Shown here: positions 11,301-22,720 of the stretch, piece by piece | Position numbering within the stretch: position 1 is the first letter of the stretch | How the letters are laid out: each line of letters starts with the position of its first letter | Assembly: GCA_003996215.1 (NCBI GenBank) | Contig: QJPP01005197.1 | Coordinates: 1-64,000 of the forward strand | DNA from: Jaltomata sinuosa | Taxonomy: Eukaryota; Streptophyta; Magnoliopsida; Solanales; Solanaceae | DNA: 64,000 bases | Direction: 5' to 3' | Made by a program: the position numbers and the translations under genes | Notes under the pieces: model-generated | Databases searched by the model: none | What the model was told of the DNA's origin: nothing | Seen by the model: the letters and a program-made list of their open reading frames with translations, nothing else

Positions 11301-11888
11301 TAGCTCCTGTGTTCTTTTCGTTGAATTCTGTGACTATTTGTTCCTACTCTGCCTGCTATTGATCTTTTCCATTATATGTGCCCAGTCGGCCTATGATACC
11401 TACTGGGTATCTTATGCTTCGCATTTGGTGCTCACCCTACCCTCTGCATCTTCTGGTGCTGATCTTAGCGTGGGTCATCACTGTTAGTGCGTCGGAGACT
11501 CTTGCGGGGTGCAGTTTTTTGATCATCCAGGCTGAGGGTGAGATCTTGGCATTCAGAGCTTGACTTCAGTTATCCTTGGTGTATTTTGTACTCTTATAGT
11601 TTTGAAGACATTATGTATATATGACTTTTATACCTTTGTACTCCTGATGTAGTTCGTCTCTTATACGCTTTGATACCAGGTTTTGGGTTGCTTTAGTTTC
11701 TGCTTTTCATATATGTTATCCTTGTTATCTAATTTCTTTATCTTGTTCCCTTACTTCCGCTATTTTACCTGCTCTTCCATTTAAACTATTAGAAGGTATC
11801 CCATTACTAACCATTCGGAGCTACAAGGATTGATTTGCCTACTGGGAGATTGTAGGTGCTATCATGACGGAGAAATTGGATCGTGGCA
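8343..11888 (+). repeat. Element B 5' LTR (3546 bp)
   Basis: It starts TGTGATGACCC and ends GGATCGTGGCA, next to the primer site. It is about 400 bp longer than the 3' LTR for two visible reasons. The 3' copy lacks the equivalent of about 9250-9545, and this copy carries an extra block at about 10047-10192 absent from both B's 3' LTR and A's LTR. Open frames inside it (for example 10133-10324 and 11378-11563) show no recognisable domain. Confidence 0.93.
10047..10196 (+). repeat. Insertion in B 5' LTR with a Solanaceae-type repeat fragment
   Basis: The block contains a 9-bp inverted repeat (AACATGTAC at 10065-10073, GTACATGTT at 10082-10090) and, at about 10147-10185, an ACAACAACATCATACCCAGT segment followed by GTAATCCCACAAGT. 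I recall that string as very common in Solanaceae genomes, but I cannot assign it to a named family. B's 3' LTR (18296-18320) and A's LTR (about 5155-5195) both lack it. It therefore arrived after B's insertion, with loss of a few LTR bases. Confidence 0.6.
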
Positions 11889-11891
11889 GCT

Positions 11892-11903
11892 TGGTATCAG
11901 AGC
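11892..11903 (+). other. Element B primer-binding site (tRNA-iMet)
   Basis: An exact TGGTATCAGAGC lies three bases after the 5' LTR end (11888). The untranslated leader then runs to the Gag ATG at 12076. Confidence 0.95.
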
Positions 11904-12075
11904 TTGAGGTTCACCGGTGTCATCAGTATAGGAGACAATGTCTAGTAGAGTCTTTTGGATTAGGGCGGAGACGCTCTGACATCTTAGCAAACTGGACTTT
12001 TCTTATCTCTCTCTCGTGCGTAGTATCCTTGAAAGTTTCTAGAAATCTTACTTATTCTGGTTCACTCTTCTACAT

Positions 12076-13240
12076 ATGGTTCGTACGAGATCTTCAGCTT
12101 CTAGCGGAGGAGAGCCTCTTGCCCCTTCACCTCCGACTCGAGTTAGGGGCCGGGGTGGTCGCCGGGGTAAAGGTAGGGGTCGAGGGTGCTACAGAGCAGC
12201 GGCAACTGCTAGAGTGGATATAGAGCCTGAGTATGACTACAAGACAGAGTTAGATCCATAACAATAGCATATGGGATCGGGGAGAACCAAGGCACCACCA
12301 GCTCCAGTACTAGTTCCAGCATCAGTTTCTGTGCCAGCTTCAGCCCCAACTCAGTCTCTGCTAGAGTGGAAGGCCTTGGGTAGGTTTCTGAGATTGGCAT
12401 CACCGAGATTCGCTGGTACATCGGGTCAGGACCCACATGACTTTATCACTACATGCGAGGAGATATTGCACCATTTGGGCTTATTGGAGACTCACGGGGT
12501 TGGCTACACTTCATATCAGTTGGAGGGTCCAACAAAGTTATGGTGGAGGGCATAAGTTGCTTGTAAGCCTTCTACATCACCTCTCTTGACCTGGTCTGAG
12601 TTTTATGAGGCCTTTATGGCCACGTTCTTTCCACAGAGTGACCGAGAGCATTGGAGGGAGGAGTTCACTAGACTTTCTCAGGATACCATGACCGTCTCAG
12701 AGTATGAGACCTATTTCCATCAGCTTGATCCTTTTAGAGCCATGATTATGCCTACTGAGGCCGGCAGAGTTCATAGATTTGTTTGGGGGATACGAAAAGA
12801 GTTCAAAAAGCCTGCAGAGATACTGGTTACTAGCGGTCGGTCATTCTAGGCCATTGAAGACTATGCCTGCATAGTTTAGGATTCGCGTTGTCATGACACT
12901 GCAGCCAGAGATAAGAGGCCTCAACATTAGGGTGGTTACAGTGGTTCTAGGCATAGTGGTAGAGGTTCAGGCCAGTGGGGCTGAGGTTATCAGCCGCAAC
13001 AGCATCAGGATCAATTTAGCCGACTGGTACATGCATCACTTACGGTTTTTGGTTCTCAATTTGAGCAGGGTCAGGGCAGTCATTGAGGTCACAATGGTCA
13101 GCCATCGAGAGATACAGATTTTGAGGCATCAGGCTGTGGTGGACATTGGGGTTCTGCTGGTTCATCATGACCGAGTAGGTCGTCAGGGGCTTGCTATAAT
13201 TGTGGTATGGTTTGTCACTTTGCTAGAGATTACCCCCAGC
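12076..13240 (+). pseudogene. Element B Gag, broken
   Basis: It starts at MVRTRSSASSGG (ATG 12076) with a basic RG-rich segment. A stop follows at about 12260, then the capsid core continues in 12271-12555 (LGRFLRLASPRFAGTS, ITTCEEILHHLGLLE) and 12586-12849 (WSEFYEAFMATFFPQSDREH, FVWGIRKEFKKPAEI). The Gln-rich linker follows, with several TAG codons. The zinc knuckle at 13192-13233 reads CYNCGMVCHFARDY, so its last Cys has become Tyr. The family role is particle assembly and genome packaging; this copy cannot make a full-length protein. Confidence 0.9.
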
Positions 13241-13838
13241 AGGGTACAGTTCAGCCAGCTGAGCCACTGCGAGTAGTTTAGCCTCTTGCTAGAGGGGGTA
13301 GTCAGGCGAGGGGTGGTTCCCCACATGGAAGAGCAGGTGGTAGGGATGGATGTTGGGCAGGTGGAGGTCGTCGTCAGTTCTATGCGGTCCTTGGGAGATC
13401 GGTGGCAGAGGCATCGAATGCCGTGATCACAGGTATGATTTCTGTATGTCGTCAGCCAGCTTATGACTTGTTTGATCCTAGATCCACTTGTTCATATATA
13501 TCTGCCTACTTTCTGCCTTGTTTGGGGTTGGCTAGTGAGCCATTGTCTGTTCCTATTTCTATTTTGACCCAGTAGGAGATTCTTTAGTAGTGGATCTGAT
13601 TGTGAGATCCTGTGTGATATCTGTTAGTGATTTGGACACTTGGGCTAACTTGATGATACTTGATATATTGGATTTTGATGTAATACTGGGTATGGACTAA
13701 TTATCCCCTCACCATGCAGTTTTGGATTGCTATGCCAAGACCATTACCATAGCCGTGCTCGGTGTATCCCCGGTTGTGTGGCGGGATTCTGTTAGCCATG
13801 AACCATCAGGGATCATTTCTTGTCTTCGATCTAGCTAG
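13241..13838 (+). pseudogene. Element B aspartic protease, broken
   Basis: A Gly/Arg-rich linker precedes FYAVLGRSVAEASNAVITG and then the catalytic strand LFDPRSTCSYIS, with the same DPRST variant as element A, so that change is ancestral to the A/B pair. A one-base shift near 13570 breaks the frame. The downstream half (ILGMD, then a stop where relatives have Trp, then LSPHH) is readable in another register near 13690. Confidence 0.8.
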
Positions 13839-14955
13839 TTGATATCTCGTGGGTGTTTAGTTTATCCAGCATATGTCCGAGATGTTAGTCCTAACCCTAC
13901 GTCACCTGAGTCTGTTCCTGTGGTTAGAGACTTCCTAGATGTATTTCCTACCGACCTGCTAGGCCTTCCACCTGAGAGGGATATTGATTTTGCCAATGAG
14001 TTAGAGCCTGGCAGCATGCCCATTTCTATTCCTCCCTACCGTATGGCTCCTACTGAGTTGAGAGAGCTTAAAGAGAAGCTCTAGAATTTCTTAGGTAAGG
14101 GGTTTATTAGACCGAGTGTGTCTCTTTGGGGTGCTCCTGTTTTCTTCGTGAAGAAGAAGTATGGGTCGATGCGAATGTGTATTTATTATCGGCAGCTGAA
14201 TAAGGTGACTGTGAAGAATAGGTATCTGATGCCCAGGATTGATGACTTATTTGATCAGCTTCAGGGTTCCGCCATGTTTTTTAAGATTGATTTGAGGTAC
14301 GTCTACCATCAGTTGAGGATTAGGGCAGAGAACATCCCTAAGACAGCATTCAGGATACGTTACGGCCACTATGAGTTCCTGGTTATGTCTTTTGGGTTGA
14401 CTAATACCCCCGCAGCCTTCATGAATTTGATGCATGGGGTGCTTAGCCCGTACTTGGATATGTTCGTGATAGTCTTTATTGATGACATTCTGGTATACTC
14501 CCAGAGTAGAGACGGGCATGAGCAACACTTGAGGATTGTACTTCAAACTTTGAGAGATCATCGACTTTACGCCAAGTTCTCAAAGTGTGAGTTTTGGTTA
14601 GAGTCAGTTGCATTCCTAGGGCACGTGGTGTCTAAGGATGGGATTAGAGTTAATCCAGGTAAGATTTTTGTAGTTTGTGATTGGCCTAGACCTACTACTC
14701 CTATCGAGGTTCACAACTTTGTTGGGTTAGTCGAGTATTACAGATGGTTCATTGAGTGATTTTCTTCCATAGCAACACCTTTGACTATGCTGACTAGGAA
14801 GGATGTTCCATTTCAGTGGTCTGATCAGTGCGAGGATAGCTTCCAGAGGCTTAAGGTCTTATTAACTTCAGCTCCAGTTTTGACTTTACCGGTTGAGGGT
14901 CAGAGTTTCTCCATGTATTGTGATACTTTAGGGGTCGATCTTGGTTGTGTGTTAA
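13839..14955 (+). pseudogene. Element B reverse transcriptase
   Basis: The fingers are open at 13839-14084 (LPPERDIDFANELEPG, PPYRMAPTELRELKEKL, then TAG). The palm runs 14118-14759 with KIDLR, MSFGLTNTPAAF and an intact FIDD box at 14475-14486. The conserved CIDYRQLN reads CIYYRQLN. The thumb and connection run to about 14955 with another stop at 14757. RT would synthesise cDNA in the particle. The catalytic box survives, but the frame does not. Confidence 0.92.
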
Positions 14956-15310
14956 TGTAACAGGGTCGAGTGATAGAATATGCATCGAGACAGCTGAAGG
15001 TTCACGAGCGCAACTACCCCACTCACGACTTGGAGTTGGCGGTGATAGTCTTCGCACTCGAGATATAGAGGCACTATCTTTATGGAGTTCATTGTGAGAT
15101 ATTCACTGACCATCGTAGTCTTCAGTACATTATGAGTCAGTGCGAGCTGAACTCAAGGCAGAGGAGATGGATTGAGTTGCTGAAGGACTACGATTTCACT
15201 ATTTTATACCATCCAGGCAAGGCAAACATGGTAGAGGATGCCTTGAGTCGAAAGGCGGTGAGTATGGGCAGCCTAGCTTTACTTTTAGTTTCTGAGTGAC
15301 CATTGGCCTT
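14956..15310 (+). pseudogene. Element B RNase H
   Basis: Readable motifs in one register are YASRQLKVHERNYPTHDLEL, a stop replacing the Trp of KIWRHY (near 15066), FTDHRSLQYIMSQCELNSRQ and LYHPGKANMVEDALSRKA. The order and spacing match the RNase H of A and O. Stops at about 14957, 15066 and 15297 break it. Confidence 0.88.
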
Positions 15311-15539
15311 GGATATCCAGTCCTTGGCTAACCATTTGGTTAGGCTTGACTTATCGGATCCGAGCAGAGTTCTTGCCAGTGTTGAGGTTTACTCTACTCT
15401 AGTTGATCAGATTCAGAGCCGATAGTATGAGGATAAGAGTTTGTGTGACCTTCGTGATCAGGAGGTTCGAGGTAAGGTCAGCTAGGCTACCTTGGGTTCT
15501 GATGGGATTCTGAGGTTTGAGTGTCGACTTTGTGATTAA

Positions 15540-16660
15540 AGAGTTGGTGATTTGATACAGTTGATACTCCGTGAGGTACATTATTCCAGATACTCCATTC
15601 ATCCTGGCGTAGCGAAAATGTATAGAGATTTGAGGTATCTTTACTGGTGGGGTGGTATGAAGCGGGACGTGGCAAAGTTCGTATCTCAGTTCTTGAACTG
15701 TCAACAGGTGAAGTTCGAGCACATGAGACTGGGTGGTTTAATGCAGCGACTTCCCATTCCTGAGTGAAAGTGGTAAGGTATTACTATGGACTTTGTTGTT
15801 GGTTTGCCTTGTACTACTCAGGGGTTTGACTCCATTTGAGTGATCATTGAAAGGTTGACTAAGTCAGCACATTTCTTGGCAGTTCAGACTTCCTATGGGG
15901 CAGAGAGGTTAGTTCAGATCTACATTCGTGAGATTGTATGGTTGCACGGGGTCTCAGCTTCTATCATTTCAGATCGCGACACTCAGTTCACATCGCAGTT
16001 CTGGAGAGCTATACAAAGGGATTTGGGTACGGAGGTTCAGCTTAGTACTGCTTTCCACCCTCAGACAGATGGCCAGTTCGAGAGGACTATTCAGGTCCTG
16101 AAGGAGATGCTTCGGGCTTGTGTTCTTGACTTTGGAGGTTCATGGGATCATTTGTGCCATTGGCTGAGTTTGCGTATATTAATAGCTTTCATTCGAGCAT
16201 TGGCATGGCATCTTTTGAGGCTTTGTATGGTAGGCATTGTAGATTACCCATTAGTTGGTTTGATAGGTTAGAGTCCAGACCGTAGGGCACAAATTTACTT
16301 AGAGATTCCTTAGACCGAGTCCGTTTGATCCAAGACAGACTTAGAGCAGCCCAGAGTAGGTAGAAGAGCTACGCTGATCGTAGACTTCATGCCTTAGAGT
16401 TCAGTGTTGGTGATATGGTTTTCCTCCGAGTATCGCCCGTGAAGAGCATGATGAGACTCGGTCAGCGGGGCAAGCTTAGCCCCAGGTTTATTAGGCCATT
16501 TGAGATTCTACAGAGGGTTGGTAGTGTTGCCTACATATTAGCCTTGCCTCCGATGTTTTCAGTTGTTCACCCAGTTTTCCATGTTTTGATGTTGTGCCGG
16601 TATGTGCCAGATGAGTCGCATGTGTTGCATTGGGATTCGGTTTAGTTGGATGAGAGTATA
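15540..16660 (+). pseudogene. Element B integrase, broken
   Basis: The N-terminal HHCC finger is at about 15575-15715 (HYSRYSIHPGVAKMYRDL, then FVSQFLNCQQVK, so the first Cys is Phe). The catalytic triad is still present: Asp at 15789 (TMDFVVGLP), Asp at 15972 (IISDRDTQF) and Glu near 16080 (GQFERTIQVL). Frame is lost after WDHL near 16158. The C-terminal DNA-binding part is open at 16415-16645 (RLGQRGKLSPRFIRPFEIL). Integrase would insert cDNA in the nucleus. Stops precede and follow each block. Confidence 0.9.
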
Positions 16661-16860
16661 TCATTTGTTGAGGGGCCGATAGCTATTCTGGCTAGAGATA
16701 TCATGAGGTTGATATTAGGGAGATTCTGGTTGTGAAAATGCAGTAGAGGGATCATCCGGTCGAGGAGGCTACCTGGGAGACCGAGAGTGAGTTGCGTTCT
16801 CAGTATCCCAGTTGTTCGAGCCTTCAGGTACTCCCTTCTTCTTGACTTTCGAGGACGAAA
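16640..16860 (+). pseudogene. Element B chromodomain-like C-terminus
   Basis: In the final stretch before the 3' LTR, with one frameshift, the reading is VVKMQ-stop-RDHP followed by VEEATWETESELRSQYP. This is the conserved tail of plant chromovirus integrases, which in the family targets insertion to heterochromatin. In position and sequence it corresponds to 38650-38885 in O and 49180-49336 in E. No clear polypurine tract survives between it and 16881. Confidence 0.75.
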
Positions 16861-16880
16861 GTCAAGATAGTAGTGGATGT

Positions 16881-19800
16881 TGTGATGACCCTTCTGGTCA
16901 TATTTGCGTTTTCATATATTTTGCATTGTTAGAGCCTTTCTGTAGCGGCCCCAAGTCATTTATGGCTTGCTGGGACAGTTAGTTCGGTGCCTTGGTCATT
17001 CATTTGGTTGTTTTAGCCGTTCGCCTGTCTTAGAGCTTTAAACTTAGAATATTATTGACTTTAGTCAACATTCTTAGCTAACATGCTCGAAATTGAATTC
17101 TGATAGTTTCGTTAGCTTCGGAGCGATGAGTTTGGTCTAGTTGGGCCTTTAGTTGAGGCCTGAGAACGTCTGGTGTGGGGTTTGTGTTGTTTTCTCAGTT
17201 TTTAGACCATTTAGAGCAGAAAGTATAACTTCCGGTGACTTTTGATGATCGGAGTTTTTGATTCTAAATATGAAAATTCCATCAGCTCCGGAGTGTTGAC
17301 TTTGGGCTAGGAAGATGGTTGGTTCTGGTTTCGGGTGAGTCGGACTCTTTTTGAGCCTTTGAGTTCCTTTTCATTAGTTTTGACTTGGGTCAACATTTCT
17401 ATGAAATGACCTCGTATGGAAGTTTCATTGATTATGTTGAGTCCAGAACATCGTTTCCACTCTATTAGAACTATTGGTTTTTGAATATCGGCTTTCGATT
17501 GTGCCCAGAATTCCCCGTCGAATTTTCTAAAAATTGCAGAAAATCAGCTGCGGACAGCAGCTATTTATTGCTGTCATTTCGTCTTTTCCAGCCCTTCTCC
17601 TCACTTTTCTCACTCTAAAACTCAAAATTCTCTCCACGATTTTGCTCCAATTCTGTTCTAAACCTCGGAGAATTATTTGTTCGTCGATTATCCATAGTTC
17701 TTCGCCTCTTGGTAAGTCATCTTCCCCAACTTGCCTTCTTCAGTTTTTCTCTTAGTTCCTCTATTGATGCTCATCCAAAGCTTGGATATCGACCCGGCTA
17801 CAGTTGTAGCAATATGGGTATCGTTAGACTCGTCTTAACATTTTATTCATGAATTTGATAGTTTGATTCTCGTTCAGAGCTTCTTGGAGTAGCTCAGCCT
17901 CGGATATCATCGTTCCTACATCTTGTCGTCAGACGACAGGTAGGTTACGACTTAACTCCCTAGACTTCGCATATATCGGGTAATATTGTACTAGTTGTCA
18001 TCCTTGGGTTGGGTTATTAGATTGGTACCAAAGACCTTAACCGCTTTCCCATGATTCTTCCTATTTCTTTCTTTCGTTGTGTGTAGTATTCCTATTAGTT
18101 GATATATTTATTACCCTTGTGACCCCGTGAGGTCTTGTCGACTCTGGAACATAGAAGGTGGGATTATTGGGAATGTCTGCAAGTCCCGGACATAAAAATA
18201 TCCTTCTAGGCTGGTTATGCTTGCTGAGTAGCTACGGAGTCTGTGCAGGGCTGTTAGGTTGATTGTGAGCTGCCGGGAAGTTATTTGGGTTGATCATATT
18301 ATTTCCATGCATATAAAGAGGTTTTTCCACGTTTTATTATGGTTTTTGGCTTCGGGCCTATGGAAACTGATTTTCTAAACCTTGCATGGCCCCGATGGCC
18401 CGTTTTCGATGAAATTGGATTTGAAAATGATTTGACTTGATACGTGGATCTTCTTGGGGTAAAAAAAGGTTAAAGATATGGTTTTATCATGATTTACTAC
18501 TATTGCTTGACTCGACCGGGTCAGAGTGCTAGCTGAGTTTCCTTACTGATTTGAAATGATATCAGGCTTGGCCAGGTTGAGCATCTGAGATGTTTTTACT
18601 ACTATTTTAGAGCCGATTGTGCCCGGGCACCCATGTAAGGGTTTTTGAGACATATTTTTCACTGGTTTAGTCCTAGACATGGTCTAGGCATGCATATTTG
18701 AGACTTATCCACTTGCTTGAACCCGAACTCGATTTCGGAGGACACATTTTGATTCTAAGTTTTAGTATGGGGTCCGGGACCTCCATAGAACTTGCTACTT
18801 GGGGACTGAGCCTTTGGGCTGTGTGTGCCGGGGGCAAGGGTATATGATGGAGTAGAGGTATACAGGCTGTGTACTTTCATGGAACCTGCCTGCTGGGGCC
18901 GATCGGCACCGGAGGAAGTTCATACAGAGGTTCTATTTCACCCTGAGGTTTCCATGCATCATATCATTCATTGTTTGAGATACCACCCTTGTATATTCTT
19001 TGTTGATTGTACGCTCTGGTAGTATGGGATGCCGGAGGGTTTGTTTTCACTTGATTGCGTTCCTCGGTTGTATAGGCGTCCGAGGGGCTATAGGTAAACT
19101 CTTGTTACTTTATTCTGATATCGTTCCCTATTACGGTTGAGTATGAGAATGATTACTGTGAGGTGGTGAGTTCCTGGATTGAGTTTTGTATGACTTGATT
19201 GGGTATTAATTCTTGTATGTCGAGCATGTCTACCTTTATTCTTCTCTCCCTTTTTCCTTATACTTGAGGGTACCGGTATATCACCCATTTCTAGAACTTA
19301 TTCTTATGTATACTATTTTTTTGTAAGGATCTCAGGTGCATTTTCCTTAATTTTACCTATGCCTGTTGTGTATATATTCTATATGCTAGCCTTATATGTT
19401 GTTTCTGCTGTCTTTCCTCTAGGCTAGCTCCTGTGTGCTTATCGTTGAATTCTGTGACTGTTTGTTCCTACTTTGCCTGCTATTGCTCTTTTACTTTATA
19501 TGTACCCAGACGGCCTATGATACCTACTCGGTACCTTATGCTTCGCATTTGGTGCTCACCCTACCCTCTGCATCTTCTGGTATAGATCCTAGCGTGGATC
19601 ATCACCGTTAGCATATCAGAGACTCGTGCGGGGTGCAGTGTTTAGATCATCCAGGCTGAGGGTGAGCTCTTGGCGTTCAGAGCTTGACTTCAACTATCCT
19701 TGGTGTCTTTTGTACTCTTATAGTTTCGTAGACATTGTGTATATATGACTTTTGGACCTTTGTACTCCTGATGTAATTCGGCTCTTATACGCTTTGATAC

Positions 19801-20012
19801 CATGTTTTGGGTTGGTTTAGTTTCCGCTTTTCATATATGTTATCCTTGTTATCTAATTTCTTTATCTTGTTCCCTTGCTTCCGCTATTTTACCTGCTCTT
19901 CTGTTTAAACTACTAGAAGGTAGCCCATTACTAACTATTCCGGGCTATGGGGATTGGTTCGCATACTGGGGGGTTGTAGGTGCCGTCATGATCTAGAAAT
20001 TGGGTCGTGACA
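16881..20012 (+). repeat. Element B 3' LTR (3132 bp)
   Basis: It runs from TGTGATGACC to GGGTCGTGACA. It is collinear with 8343-11888 except for a deletion at about 17789 (between CTTGGAT and ATCGACCCGG) and absence of the 150-bp block of the 5' copy. The next bases AGGTT are the right copy of the target duplication, after which O's gag resumes. Confidence 0.93.
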
Positions 20013-20017
20013 AGGTT

Positions 20018-21225
20018 GTCCAAGAAGTGGAAGTTGCTGTTGAGGATTGAGGGGCGCAGGGGGAGGCAACACCGACTGGAGGTGCAGGCCTTCCCCTATG
20101 ACGCCCGAAGCATTTCAGCAGGTTTGGAACTTCCTGAGTGGTTTGGTTGGTGCTGGATCCAACCCCGCAGGTGTTGCAAATTAGGCTCTGGGCATTCAGC
20201 GAACAGTTACTATGGCTCCTAGGATGGATACAGCTTTAGGCACTGGTGACTTCTTCAGGCCAATGCTAGGCCCAGTAATGACAGGGAACGAACATGAGAT
20301 GCTGACTAAGTTCCTCAAACTGAAATCTCCTACGTTTCAGGGTACTGATAAGGAAGATGCTTATGAGTTCATCTTGGATTGCTATGAAAGGTTCCACAAG
20401 TTGGGTATCGTGCGATAACATGGAGTTGGGTATATCACATTTCAGCTGCAGGTTGATACTAAATAATGATGGAGGTCTCATGTGGAATATCGCCCTTCGA
20501 CCTTTCCTCCATTGACTTGGGAGGAGTTTCATGCTCTCTTCTTAGATAAGTACGTACCCCATACTTTAAGGGACCGAAAAAAGGATGAGTTCTTGAATTT
20601 GGAACATGGGAGCATGTCGGTCTTTGCTTATGAGGCTAAGTTTCATGCCTTGTCTCATTTTGCTACGTAGTTGTTGGGGTCTGAGGAGGAGAGGATCCGA
20701 CTATTTGTGAAGGTCTTGAACACTGACTTGCAAGTATTATCCGTGCACATGAGTTTAGCATGAAAGGGCTTCAATGAGGTAACAAAATACGTTAAGAAAT
20801 TAGAAGGGGTCAAGCAAATGGGGCAGGTGTTAGCCAAGATGCCCCGAAATGATGGAAACTTCACTGGCTCGTACTCCAGAGTCCATAACCAGCAGGTATA
20901 CTCAGCCCGTCCTATTCAGTCAACTCTGCCAGTTGCTACAGGTGGTCATCCGGGAGCTAATCAGCAACTTTCAGCTCCTAGAGGCCATGGAGCTTCTTAC
21001 ACATCTGCCAACAGGCCTACACTTGATCGTGGTTGCTTCCATTATGGTGATCTAGGCCATTTTAAGAAGGAGTGAACTCACAGGCACACTAGTAATAAGG
21101 TTCAGTAGCAATCTAAGGTTGTGGTCCCATCAGATAGAGGTGATTATGCTAGAGGTCGTCCACAAGGTGGGTGAGGTAGCTTTCAGGGTGGTCGGGGAGA
21201 TAGAGGAAATGGCGGTGCTGGCAGG
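20018..21225 (+). pseudogene. Element O Gag, capsid and nucleocapsid part
   Basis: This is the continuation of 8226-8342 after element B. Visible blocks are MTPEAFQQVWNFL-like, FLKLKSPTFQGTDKEDAYEF, ILDCYERFHKLGI, LTWEEFHALFLDKYVPHTLR, LNLEHGSMSVFAYEAKFHAL and a Gly/Gln-rich linker. The knuckle at about 21030-21075 is degenerate (CFHYGDLGHFKKE then a stop), having lost its second and fourth Cys. Stops occur at about 20416, 20464, 20668 and 20761. The order matches plant chromovirus Gag. Confidence 0.88.
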
Positions 21226-21763
21226 GGTGTGGTGCAGCTAGCCAAGGAAGTAGCTTGGATTGATGATCGGGCTCAGTGTTATGCATTTCCAGGAAGGTCC
21301 GAGGCTGAGGCATCAGACGCGGTGATCACAGGTACCATTCTAGTCTGTGATAGGATGGTTTTCGTTCTTTTTAACCCAGGTTCTACATATTCATATGTGT
21401 TTGTGAATTTTGCTTTGGGTTTGAATTTGATTTGTGATTTCCTTGATTCCCATATTCATGTTTCCTCCTCGGTTGGAGAGTGTGTGATTGTAACTCATTT
21501 CTATCATAATTATTCTTTTGTATTTGTGGGGTTGCATACTTCGGTAGACTTGGTAATACTGGATATGGTAGACTTAGATGTCATTTTGGGCATGACCTGG
21601 TTATCCTCTTATCATGCCATGTTGAATTGTAACACCAAGACTGTAGCTCTAAGATTTTTGGTATGGATAGGCTAGAGTGGGAAGGTGTGTACATGCTTAA
21701 GCCAGTCAAGATAATATCGTTTGTTTGGGCTAGGAAGCTGGTGGGGAGAGGGTACCTAGCCTT
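21226..21763 (+). pseudogene. Element O aspartic protease, active site altered
   Basis: The stretch 21229-21675 contains CYAFPGRSEAEASDAVITG, the active-site strand LFNPGSTYSYV (the catalytic Asp of DPGST is Asn), and LDVILGMTWLSSYHAMLNC, the normal second half. An Asp-to-Asn change at the catalytic position should abolish proteolysis. A frame change occurs near 21660 before the RT. Confidence 0.85.
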
Positions 21764-22720
21764 TTGGCTCATCTCTGGGATGACAGTGTGGAGTCTCCAT
21801 CTATTGAGTCAGTTCCTGTTGTTTCAGAGTTTCGAGAGGTGTTCCCAGCATATTTGCCTGGTATGCCTCTGGACAGGGATATCGATTTTTGTATTAACTT
21901 GGAGCCGGGCACTCGCCCAATTTCCATTCCTCCCTATCGTATGGCTCCTTCAAAGTTAAGGGAACTTAAGACTCTACTTCAGGAACTCCTAGATAAGGGA
22001 TTCATCCGACCTAGTGCTTCACCTAGGGGTGCTCCGGTCTTGTTTGTGAAGAAAAATGATGGTAGTATGTGGATGTGCATAGATTACAGGCAGTTGAATA
22101 AGGTGACCATCCGGAATAAGTACCCTTTACCCCATATAGATAATTTGTTTGACTAGTTACAAGGTGCATCTGTGTTCTCAAAAATTGACTTGAGGTTAGA
22201 GTATCATCAGTTGAAGATTAGGCTCGAGGATATTCCTAAGAATGATTTTCAAACCCGGTATGGGCATTACGAGTTCTTAGTGATGTCATTTGGGTTAACT
22301 AATGTGCCGACAACATTCACGATTTTGATGAATGGGGTGTTTAAATCTTATTTGGATTCGTTCATTATCATTTTTATTGACGATATGTTGATCTACTCCA
22401 AGAGTAGGGAGGAGCATGCTAGACATCCCTGTATTGTGTTGGAATTGTTGAGGTTCCAGAAACTTTACGCAAAGTTTTCCAAGTGTGAATTTTGGTTGAC
22501 TTCGGTCGCATTCTTAGGGCATGTGGTGTCAAAAAAGGGGGTGATGGTGGATCCCCAAAAGATTGAGGCAGTCAAGAGTTGGGTCGCCTAGCTCTGTCAC
22601 TGAAGTAAGGAGTTTTGTTGGGCTCGCAAGCTACTATCATAGGTTTGTCAAGGACTTTACATCTATTGCCACTTACTTGACGAGGTTGAATCATAAAGAG
22701 GTACCGTCCGTGTGGTCCGA
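21764..22720 (+). pseudogene. Element O reverse transcriptase
   Basis: Fingers at 21764-22156 (MPLDRDIDFCINLEPGTRP, DGSMWMCIDYRQLNKV) end at a TAG in the LFD-stop-LQG motif, the same codon that is mutated in A. The palm at 22172-22591 keeps KIDLR, MSFGLTNVPTTF and FIDD at 22373-22384, then FLGHVVSKKGVMVDP. A frameshift near 22580 puts the thumb (FVGLASYYHRFVKDFTSIA) in another register. RT identity is unambiguous. Confidence 0.92.

Larger units (their letters stand above)
8343..20012 (+). mobile_element. Element B: complete but decayed chromovirus inserted in O's gag
   Basis: It has LTRs at 8343-11888 and 16881-20012, an iMet primer site, Gag, protease, RT, RNase H, integrase and a chromodomain-like C-terminus, in that order on plus. 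The flanks are AAGTT (8338-8342) and AGGTT (20013-20017), a 5-bp target duplication with one change, as expected for Ty3/gypsy integration. It is the same family as A. Total length is 11.67 kb. Numerous stops, mostly TAG, and frameshifts interrupt every coding domain. Confidence 0.95.

Noticed and set aside
12071..12223. Long frame 11864-12223 starting upstream of B's Gag
   Set aside because: It begins in the LTR end and crosses the primer site and leader; the Gag start at 12076 in another frame matches element A's Gag.
14247..14561. Antisense frame of 104 codons opposite B's RT
   Set aside because: Shadow of the RT palm on the other strand.
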